From NCBI GenBank assembly GCA_009702955.1, contig WLHA01000041.1, positions 1 to 7,942 of the forward strand: DNA of 7,942 bases. The letters run 5' to 3'. Shown here one piece after another: positions 1-5,559 of the stretch (its first letter is position 1; each line of letters opens with the position of its first letter). The notes below the pieces were generated by a model. The model was not told where the DNA came from and searched no databases. It saw only the letters and a program-made list of their open reading frames with translations. Both the position numbers and the translations under genes were made by a program. Origin of the DNA: Actinomycetota bacterium (GTDB lineage: Bacteria; Actinomycetota; Acidimicrobiia; IMCC26256).

Positions 1-246
1 GTACCAGTCTCCGCTGAGATCGCATCGGCTCTTCGGCCGCACTGGATGATCGACGTAGATGTCTCTGGCTCAATCGGGCGCCGCTACCGCCGTCAAGATG
101 AGGTCGGAACTCCGCTATGTGTAACTGTTGACTTTGAGACTCTAGAGGATCGCTGCGTAACAATTCGCGAGCGCGACTCAATGGCTCAAGAGCGCGTAGC
201 CATTGCAGACCTTGTTGCATGGCTACGAGATCGCCTACCGCTGTAA
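1..246 (+). CDS. glyS: Glycyl-tRNA synthetase, C-terminal fragment (5' end outside window)
   Basis: The frame is open from base 1 to the TAA at 244-246 and gives 81 residues with no start in the window, so this is the 3' end of a gene. It matches the C-terminal anticodon-binding domain of the dimeric (alpha2, eukaryote/actinobacterial-type) class II glycyl-tRNA synthetase. The signature GSIGRRYRRQDEVGTP lies at fragment residues 24-39, followed by CVTVDFETLED and then VTIRERDSMAQERV. The enzyme charges tRNA-Gly with glycine in the cytoplasm using ATP; the catalytic domain lies upstream and cannot be assessed. The stop codon overlaps the next gene's ATG (TAATG, 244-248), so the two are likely cotranscribed and translationally coupled. 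An ATG at 46 lies inside the conserved domain and is not a credible start. The alternative tetrameric glyQ/glyS type is unlikely because this motif is specific to the dimeric form. Confidence 0.93.
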   Translation, partial: VPVSAEIASALRPHWMIDVDVSGSIGRRYRRQDEVGTPLCVTVDFETLEDRCVTIRERDSMAQERVAIADLVAWLRDRLPL

Positions 247-1340
247 TGGATTACTACGCGATTCTTGGCGTAAGCAGCTCTGCCTCTAAGGCCGAGATCA
301 AGACTGCGTACCGCGAGCGCAAAGAGGCTCTAGCCGCAAAGGACGAGAGTTCGGCTAAGAACGAAGCTGCACGAACGGCCAATCGGCTAGAGGGCGCGGC
401 GTTGAACGAGGCATGGAATGTGCTCTCGGATCAGAGTCAGCGCGATCGGTATGACGCAGAGATTGCATCGCGAGACTCTGGCGTCATCGAAGGTAACGCA
501 ATTGAACTCTCGGCATCCGTAGGTGGGGAGCCACTTAAGATTTCAGGGCAGAGTCCACCGCCACCTAACTCGCCTCCTCCGAGTGTTGGCGGAGGGCCGC
601 TATCTCAACGCTCTCGGCGTGCGCGTTTAGCGCTTCCAGCAGGAGTACAGCTAGCCGATACTCGTCCGCGCATACTTGCGATGGTCTTCGATCTCACAGT
701 CATAATTCTTCTCGTGATCTGCACTCAGATTGCGGGGGCCAAGATCATCTCGGAGCAGTACCCGGTAGAGAAGGCAGCCAACGCGACTGCAGGCGAGGCG
801 CGTACCGCCGCCGCCAAAGATTTATCAGCAGCCTCGAAATCTTTAAAGGCAGCCGAGGACAAGGCAAGCAAAGCAACCGGCGATCAGAAGGCTGCGGCGC
901 AGGCCGAGGTCAAGAAGCGTGAAGAGGCTGAGCAGTCAGCGAAGAGGGCCGATAAGCGTGCCGCAGAGGAGCTGACGAAGACCCAAGAGGCCCTCCGCGG
1001 CCCAACCACGGCTGTCCTCGTGGCGAGCTCCTTGCTTGCGCTGCTCTATCTCGTCCCTTCAACAGCGCGCACCGGCCGCACCCTAGGTAAGAGGATGCGT
1101 GGCGTAAAAGTGCTCCGCAGCAATGGCGAGGCGCTCACCTGGTGGCCAGCATTCTCTAGGTACCTGCTCCCAGTTGCGATCGCTACCGCTCTCTTCTACT
1201 CCCCACCAGGGCTGCTACTGGCCCTTGGATCGGTGCTCTGGTGGCTCTGGGACCCCAATCGCCAAGGCTCCCACGACCGCATCTCGAAGACCATCGTGGT
1301 ATCGGCTCCTGTGGCGAGAGTGCGTCTCGGGCGTCGCTGA
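246..1340 (+). CDS. J-like domain / RDD-family membrane protein (HPD motif absent)
   Basis: This encodes 364 residues. I chose the ATG at 246 because it overlaps the glyS stop (TAATG) and places DYYAILGV, the classic J-domain opening, right after Met1; an in-frame ATG at 219 would add nine residues inside glyS. Residues 1-75 look like a J domain (DYYAILGVS, then AYRERKEAL, then LNEAWNVLSD and RDRYD). However, the HPD tripeptide that stimulates Hsp70 ATPase is missing: AAK occupies residues 30-32. A proline-rich linker (about 101-118) follows. An RDD domain comes next: R140/D149 in TM1 (about 142-164), TM2 (about 253-271), GRTLGKRMRGVKVL (277-290), a hydrophobic stretch with TM3 (about 303-335), and GSHDRISKTIVV near the end. 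Between TM1 and TM2 lies a roughly 78-residue Ala/Lys/Glu-rich helix (173-250), probably a coiled coil and probably outside the membrane if the J-like part is cytoplasmic. Family membership is well supported. The role is unknown, and a canonical DnaK co-chaperone function is unlikely. Confidence 0.88.
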   Translation: MDYYAILGVSSSASKAEIKTAYRERKEALAAKDESSAKNEAARTANRLEGAALNEAWNVLSDQSQRDRYDAEIASRDSGVIEGNAIELSASVGGEPLKISGQSPPPPNSPPPSVGGGPLSQRSRRARLALPAGVQLADTRPRILAMVFDLTVIILLVICTQIAGAKIISEQYPVEKAANATAGEARTAAAKDLSAASKSLKAAEDKASKATGDQKAAAQAEVKKREEAEQSAKRADKRAAEELTKTQEALRGPTTAVLVASSLLALLYLVPSTARTGRTLGKRMRGVKVLRSNGEALTWWPAFSRYLLPVAIATALFYSPPGLLLALGSVLWWLWDPNRQGSHDRISKTIVVSAPVARVRLGRR

Positions 1341-1459
1341 GGGCCTGCTCCTCGCGAGGCTGCTCGGCACTAAACCAGCAAATATTTAACGATCCCGATA
1401 ACGAAGCGGCTCTGAGGCTGCCCGTCTTCTAGGATTCCCCGAACTATCCATACCCGCAA

Positions 1460-1488
1460 GGCCATCCCTGTAGGGCTATCCCCGTAAG
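1460..1488 (+). repeat. Imperfect 14-nt-period tandem repeat upstream of ppdK
   Basis: Two adjacent copies, GGCCATCCCTGTAGG (1460-1474) and GGCTATCCCCGTAAG (1474-1488), match at 12 of 15 positions with a 14-nt period. A related CTATCC box lies just upstream at 1444-1449. This gives three CYATCC boxes (1444, 1462, 1476) in the last 60 bases before the ppdK start. The repeat sits in the 162-nt gap between the RDD gene and ppdK, where a promoter or 5' leader for ppdK would be expected. It could be a regulator-binding site or chance; I recognise no known operator. I could not find a convincing -10/-35 pair in this gap. Confidence 0.4.
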
Positions 1489-1490
1489 GA
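1486..1490 (+). promoter_or_regulatory. Ribosome binding site of ppdK
   Basis: AAGGA ends 12 nt before the ATG at 1503. The match to the anti-Shine-Dalgarno sequence is reasonable and the spacing slightly long. It supports the ATG at 1503, which also gives the expected PPDK N-terminus. The site overlaps the last bases of the upstream repeat copy. Confidence 0.5.
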
Positions 1491-1502
1491 CCCCATAATT
1501 CC

Positions 1503-4172
1503 ATGAAATTTGTATACGCGTTCTCAGAAGGCTCCAAGGAGCAGAAGTTTCTCCTCGGCGGCAAGGGAGCAAATCTTGGCGAGATGACCAAGCTTGGACT
1601 CCCAGTGCCTCCAGGGTTCACCGTCTCGACCGACGCTTGCAAGGCATACATGGCGAGTGGCGACGTAATTCCCGAAGGTCTCATGGACGAAGTAGCACAA
1701 TCCCTTAGCGCCCTCGAGGCTGCAATGGGTAAGCGTCTTGGAGATGCTGATGACCCTCTGCTTGTCTCGGTTCGTTCCGGTGCAGCATTCTCGATGCCAG
1801 GGATGATGGATACCGTTCTCAACCTTGGTATGAACGACGCATCCGTAGTTGGCCTCGCAAAGCAGACTGGCAATGAGCGTTTCGCATACGACTCGTACCG
1901 TCGCTTCGTTCAAATGTTCGGAAAGATTGTCCTAGATGTAAGCGCATCAAGTTTTGAAGAGGCACTCCACGATCTGATGGAGGAGCGCAAGGTTGCTGTC
2001 GACACGGCACTTACCTCAGAAGACTTGAAAGGCCTCGTCACAACATTCAAAGCGATTGTCCAGAGTGAGGCTGGGGTCGATTTCCCAGACACGCCACAGG
2101 AGCAACTCTCATACGCTATTGAGGCGGTCTTTAAGTCTTGGAACGGTCGACGCGCTAAGGATTACCGCAAGATGGAGGGCATCGCCGATGACCTCGGGAC
2201 CGCTGTAAATGTGCAGACAATGGTCTTTGGAAACAAGGGTGACGACTCCGGTACCGGTGTTGCATTCACGCGTAACCCGTCAAGCGGCGAGAGTGTTCCT
2301 TATGGAGACTTCTTGGTCAACGCTCAGGGTGAGGATGTCGTTGCGGGTATTCGCATGACAGAGCCCCTATCTGCGATGGGTAACGAGTTCCCTGAGTGCC
2401 ACGTTGAGCTAATAAGTGTGATGTCTCAGCTTGAGAAGCACTACCGCGACATGTGCGACATCGAGTTCACGATTGAGCAGGGTCGTCTATTCATCCTCCA
2501 GACACGCGTCGGTAAGCGCACTGCAGCAGCAGCGCTTCGCATGGCGGTTGAGATGCAGGCAGAGGGAATGATTGATAAGAGTGAAGCAGTGCTGCGCGTG
2601 CAGCCCGCTCAGCTCGACCAACTTCTACACCCGCAGTTCGATCCAACTGCAGAGTACGACTCGATTGCAAAAGGTTTGAACGCATCTCCTGGTGCAGCTG
2701 TAGGCAAGGTGTACTTCACTGCCGACGAGGCAGAGGCTGCATTCGAGGCTGGCGAGCGCGTAATCCTTGTTCGCCCTGAGACCTCGCCCGATGACCTTCA
2801 CGGAATGATCGCCGCCGAGGGGATCCTCACCTCACGCGGTGGGCTAGTGAGCCACGCTGCGGTAGTTGCACGAGGAATGGGTAAGCCAGCAATCTGCGGT
2901 GCAGACGAGCTCAACATCGATCTAGGGCGCAGATGTTTCAGCGTCGATCGTGTTCAGGCAGACGGCACCACGCTCACCACGACAGTTCTAGAGGGCGAGA
3001 TCATCTCCATTAACGGCAGCACAGGTGAGGTTGTTGTAGGAGAGGTTGCGGTTGTTGAGCCAGAGCCTGGTGAGCACTTCGGAATTGTTCTCGGATGGGC
3101 CGATGAGTTCCGCACTCTCAAGGTGCGTACCAATGCAGACCTCCCAGAGGACTGCGAGAAGGCTCTTGAGTTCGGCGCTGAAGGCGTTGGCCTCTGCCGC
3201 ACTGAGCACATGTTCCTAGGTGATCGCCTTCCAATCGTTCAGGCGATGATCCTTGCTGATACTCCCGAGGCCGAGGAGGCTGCTCTTGCTGCGCTACTTG
3301 TACAGCAGCGCATCGACTTCGAGGGCATTCTCAAGGCAATGGATGGTCTCCCTGTAACTGTGCGTCTACTTGACCCGCCGCTACATGAGTTCCTTCCAAA
3401 TCACGACGAGCTTCAAGCTCGCCGCACCGCCGCGTTTATCCGGGGCTCGGTTGACCCCGAGGCCGAGCACCTCTGGGCAGCGGTTAAGCGTTGGGAAGAG
3501 TCAAACCCGATGCTCGGTATTCGTGGATGTCGCCTGGGAATTCTAAAGCCAGCCCTATACAGGCTCCAGGTGCGTGCACTCATTGAAGCCGCTGTAACTC
3601 GCAAGCGTGCAGGCGGAGACCCGCAGGTCGAGATCATGGTGCCTCTCACGGTTATTCGTACAGAGATGGAGCTCATCGACGGCTGGATTTGTGCTGAGGC
3701 CGAGGCAGTCTTTGCCGAGCAGGGAGAGCGTGTTGAGTATCTGGTCGGCACAATGGTTGAGACGCCTCGTGCTGCAATTACTGCTGGCGAGATCGCTGAG
3801 ACAGCAGAGTTCTTCTCGTTCGGTACAAACGACCTAACGCAGATGACTTTTGGTTTCAGCCGCGACGATGTTGAGGGTCGCATGATGCCGATCTACCTCG
3901 AGCAGAAGATTCTTAACGTCAGCCCATTCGAGCAGTTGGACCGCTCCGGTGTCGGCGAGTTAATTCGCTGGGCCAAGGAGAAGGGGAGAGCAGTTCGCCC
4001 CGATATCAAACTCGGCATCTGCGGTGAGCATGGTGGAGATCCAACCTCAGTTCACTTCTGCCACGAGATTGGGCTCGACTATGTATCCGCATCCCCTTAC
4101 AGGGTCCCTCTTGCTCGCCTCGCTGCCGCGCACGCCGCACTTGGAGCAGGTGGTCCGGGCACCACAGCCTGA
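1503..4172 (+). CDS. ppdK: Pyruvate, phosphate dikinase (EC 2.7.9.1)
   Basis: This encodes 889 residues, full length for the family (the Clostridium symbiosum enzyme has about 874). The cytoplasmic enzyme interconverts pyruvate + ATP + Pi and PEP + AMP + PPi, serving gluconeogenesis or PPi-linked glycolysis. The N-terminal ATP-grasp half (about 1-340) has GGKGANLGEM, SVRSGAAFSMPGMMDT (Arg91) and DYRKMEGI. The swivelling phosphohistidine domain carries GGLVSHAAVVARGMG with catalytic His451. The C-terminal TIM barrel (about 520-880) has Arg566 (GLCRTEH), Arg621 (VRLLDPP), Glu753 (GTMVETPRA), Asn776 (FGTNDLTQ) and catalytic Cys840 (GICGEHGG). All the expected catalytic residues are therefore present, which argues against PEP synthase or PTS enzyme I. 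One oddity is that the Thr usually two residues before the catalytic His is Val449. Codon choice looks regular (CGT/CGC Arg), in keeping with good expression. The stop lies 30 nt before dgt, so readthrough into the dgt-dnaG-rpoD cluster is plausible. Confidence 0.97.
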   Translation: MKFVYAFSEGSKEQKFLLGGKGANLGEMTKLGLPVPPGFTVSTDACKAYMASGDVIPEGLMDEVAQSLSALEAAMGKRLGDADDPLLVSVRSGAAFSMPGMMDTVLNLGMNDASVVGLAKQTGNERFAYDSYRRFVQMFGKIVLDVSASSFEEALHDLMEERKVAVDTALTSEDLKGLVTTFKAIVQSEAGVDFPDTPQEQLSYAIEAVFKSWNGRRAKDYRKMEGIADDLGTAVNVQTMVFGNKGDDSGTGVAFTRNPSSGESVPYGDFLVNAQGEDVVAGIRMTEPLSAMGNEFPECHVELISVMSQLEKHYRDMCDIEFTIEQGRLFILQTRVGKRTAAAALRMAVEMQAEGMIDKSEAVLRVQPAQLDQLLHPQFDPTAEYDSIAKGLNASPGAAVGKVYFTADEAEAAFEAGERVILVRPETSPDDLHGMIAAEGILTSRGGLVSHAAVVARGMGKPAICGADELNIDLGRRCFSVDRVQADGTTLTTTVLEGEIISINGSTGEVVVGEVAVVEPEPGEHFGIVLGWADEFRTLKVRTNADLPEDCEKALEFGAEGVGLCRTEHMFLGDRLPIVQAMILADTPEAEEAALAALLVQQRIDFEGILKAMDGLPVTVRLLDPPLHEFLPNHDELQARRTAAFIRGSVDPEAEHLWAAVKRWEESNPMLGIRGCRLGILKPALYRLQVRALIEAAVTRKRAGGDPQVEIMVPLTVIRTEMELIDGWICAEAEAVFAEQGERVEYLVGTMVETPRAAITAGEIAETAEFFSFGTNDLTQMTFGFSRDDVEGRMMPIYLEQKILNVSPFEQLDRSGVGELIRWAKEKGRAVRPDIKLGICGEHGGDPTSVHFCHEIGLDYVSASPYRVPLARLAAAHAALGAGGPGTTA

Positions 4173-4202
4173 TGTCTCACCCCGTCGCTACCATCTGTTT
4201 CT

Positions 4203-5441
4203 GTGAGTAATAGCGATGAGGCCATCAACCCAAATAAACAGAGCAAGCCGAGCGAACTAGTTGTCGATCTACTAGGCGCTGCGCAGGTAGATACCCCACA
4301 TTTGTCCGAGCGTGCCATTGCTTGGGCTGCAACCATGGAGGGCAATACCGCTAACGGTTCGGTGGTTCGCGCGCACTCAGATTCGCGCGCAAGTATTAGC
4401 GCAATTGAGATAGTGGGTCGCGAGGCACGCGAGGATGCTGAGCAGGCATGGCTCGCCGATGGCGCAACGCTCTCGCATGGTGCAGGGCATCGCTCCATCG
4501 AGGAGGAGCCAGACTCAGATCGAACCTGCTTTGAGCGGGATCGAGATCGCATTCTTCACGAGGCAACTGCATTCCGTCGCCTATCAGGTAAAACACAAGT
4601 ATTCATTTTTCCTGAGGATCATCAGCGCACTCGGCTCACTCACGCTCTCGAGGTAGCACAGGTCGCCACGAGCATCGCGCGCGCTTGTCGCTTAAATGTT
4701 GCGCTCACAGAGGCGATTGCGCTCGGGCACGACTGCGGTCACGGGCCATTTGGGCATGCGAGTGAGGATGCGTTCGGCCCATATCTCGAGGGCGGCTACG
4801 ACCACGCGGTCTGGGGCGCTGATGTTGTGCTCGCTCCTCTAAATCTCTGTATCGAGACACTCGATGGAATCCGGAACCATTCATGGTCCCGCCCCGCCCC
4901 GATGACCCCTGAAGGGGAGGTTGTCTCTTGGGCAGATCGGATCGCATATGTGTGCCACGATTTTGAGGATGCCGTAGAGGCGGGGATTGTCTCGCCCTCG
5001 ATGCTCCCAGAATTGGTGCGCTCAAATTGCGGGGATACACGCTCGAGTCAACTCCACACATTTATCAACGCTGTTACCTCGGCTATCCGGTCGACTGGCC
5101 AGATTGGTATGGCCCAGCCCATCGCTGAGGCGCTAGCTGCGTTCCGTGCTTTTAACTATCAGCACATATATATGCGCCCGGCCTCGGTGGCCCAGGGGGA
5201 GTCCGTATCTCGCCTCCTGCGGGCTCTAGTTGAGTTTTACGCCGATCGCCCTAATCGGCTGCCTTTCGACGAACTCGGCCACACGGCGCTTGAAGGGGTC
5301 TCAGCAGGGAGCGACTCTGCACTCCGCGAGGCAGTTACCTACGTGGCTGGCATGACCGATCGCTTTGCCTTCGCTCAGGCTCGATTTCACCTCGGCTGGG
5401 ACCTCGCATCTACTCCCGCCGGGGTAGACCTAGGCAGGTGA
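4203..5441 (+). CDS. dgt: Deoxyguanosinetriphosphate triphosphohydrolase-like HD protein
   Basis: With the GTG start at 4203 the product has 412 residues. The family hydrolyses dNTPs, classically dGTP to deoxyguanosine and triphosphate, using a metal bound by an HD domain. The evidence is the conserved block FERDRDRILHEATAFRRL followed by GKTQVF, then RTRLTHALEVAQVA with His147, GHDCGHGPFGH with His176-Asp177, and SWADRIAYVCHD with Asp245; together these give the complete H...HD...D metal set. The common HPPFGH is HGPFGH here. The ending, AGMTDRFA, also fits the type-2 Dgt-like group. The start is uncertain. GTG 4203 is the earliest start in the open frame but has no visible ribosome binding site, and residues 1-70 match nothing I recognise. 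Other candidates are ATG 4335 (residue 45) and GTG 4413 (residue 71), the latter just before the family-like stretch DAEQAWLADGAT. The next conserved neighbour downstream is dnaG, as in other actinobacteria, which fits a role in dNTP pool control near replication. True substrate specificity cannot be read from sequence. Confidence 0.92.
   Translation: MSNSDEAINPNKQSKPSELVVDLLGAAQVDTPHLSERAIAWAATMEGNTANGSVVRAHSDSRASISAIEIVGREAREDAEQAWLADGATLSHGAGHRSIEEEPDSDRTCFERDRDRILHEATAFRRLSGKTQVFIFPEDHQRTRLTHALEVAQVATSIARACRLNVALTEAIALGHDCGHGPFGHASEDAFGPYLEGGYDHAVWGADVVLAPLNLCIETLDGIRNHSWSRPAPMTPEGEVVSWADRIAYVCHDFEDAVEAGIVSPSMLPELVRSNCGDTRSSQLHTFINAVTSAIRSTGQIGMAQPIAEALAAFRAFNYQHIYMRPASVAQGESVSRLLRALVEFYADRPNRLPFDELGHTALEGVSAGSDSALREAVTYVAGMTDRFAFAQARFHLGWDLASTPAGVDLGR
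5436..5441 (+). promoter_or_regulatory. Shine-Dalgarno-like AGGTGA at the end of dgt
   Basis: AGGTGA matches six bases of the consensus AGGAGGTGA and includes the dgt stop codon (TGA 5439-5441). It lies 5 nt before a GTG at 5447 that opens a 33-codon frame. The match and spacing are better than for dgt or dnaG themselves, and this is the main sequence support for translation of the small ORF. The site also falls in coding sequence, so chance is possible. Confidence 0.4.
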
Positions 5442-5446
5442 ATCAA

Positions 5447-5548
5447 GTGACCAAGTTCACCCGCCACTTCAAGTTCAACCTCTCTGCGTTCATCACTCTT
5501 CTTGACTTGGCGAGAGGTGCCGGCGCGCTACCGGCGCTCGCGACGTAA
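5447..5548 (+). CDS. Possible small protein or leader peptide between dgt and dnaG (33 aa)
   Basis: A GTG-initiated frame of 33 codons ends with TAA at 5546-5548. It begins 5 nt after the dgt stop and ends 11 nt before the dnaG ATG, so it nearly fills the gap. Support comes from the AGGTGA ribosome-binding-like sequence 5 nt before the GTG. The third codon positions are also strongly G/C early in the frame (ACC AAG TTC ACC CGC CAC). The predicted peptide starts MTKFTRHFKFNL, has a basic first ten residues, a short hydrophobic middle (SAFITLLDLA) and an Ala/Gly/Leu-rich end (GAGALPALAT). I recognise no family. It could be a real small protein, a leader peptide coupling dnaG translation to dgt, or a chance frame in a structured RNA spacer. 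No similarity search was possible. Confidence 0.35.
   Translation: MTKFTRHFKFNLSAFITLLDLARGAGALPALAT
5516..5538 (+). promoter_or_regulatory. GC-rich hairpin upstream of dnaG
   Basis: Bases 5516-5523 (GGTGCCGG) can pair with 5531-5538 (CCGGCGCT), giving 8 pairs, including two wobble pairs, around a 7-nt loop; the core GCCGG/CCGGC is perfect. There is no T-run after it, so it is not a standard intrinsic terminator. It lies 21 nt before the dnaG ATG and inside the possible small ORF. A second stem, 5478-5484 with 5512-5518 (ACCTCTC/GAGAGGT), shares bases with it, so the two would be mutually exclusive. A role in tuning dnaG expression is inference. Confidence 0.3.
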
Positions 5549-5559
5549 CCTGCAGATCA

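Noticed and set aside
219..245. Earlier ATG for the J-like/RDD gene
   Set aside because: It adds nine residues that overlap the end of glyS and precede the standard DYYAILGV opening. The ATG at 246 with the TAATG overlap fits better.
1350..1359. Perfect 10-nt palindrome CCTCGCGAGG just after the RDD gene, as a possible terminator
   Set aside because: The arms do not extend outward and no T-run follows, so it does not make an intrinsic terminator. A 10-nt GC palindrome is plausible by chance.
1494..1499. CATAAT as a -10 box for ppdK
   Set aside because: It lies only 3 nt before the ATG, so transcription would start inside the coding sequence, and no -35 partner is visible. The AAGGA upstream argues for a normal leader.
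1341..1502. tRNA, small RNA or riboswitch in the gap before ppdK
   Set aside because: I found no cloverleaf arms, no conserved riboswitch core and no long hairpin; only the short imperfect repeat stands out.
1370..1873. Minus-strand open frame of 167 codons across the ppdK start
   Set aside because: It is antisense to the conserved PPDK N-terminus, and its translation is low-complexity Arg/Ser/Pro with no recognisable domain; it is a shadow of the real gene.
3413..3883. Minus-strand open frame of 156 codons within ppdK
   Set aside because: It lies opposite the conserved PEP-binding barrel, and its Ser/Arg-rich translation is typical of an antisense shadow.
4172..4210. Twelve-codon frame (ATG 4172) overlapping the ppdK stop and the dgt start, as a gene
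   Set aside because: It is too short, has no ribosome binding site and no recognisable content; kept only as a possible reinitiation element in the note on the dgt start.
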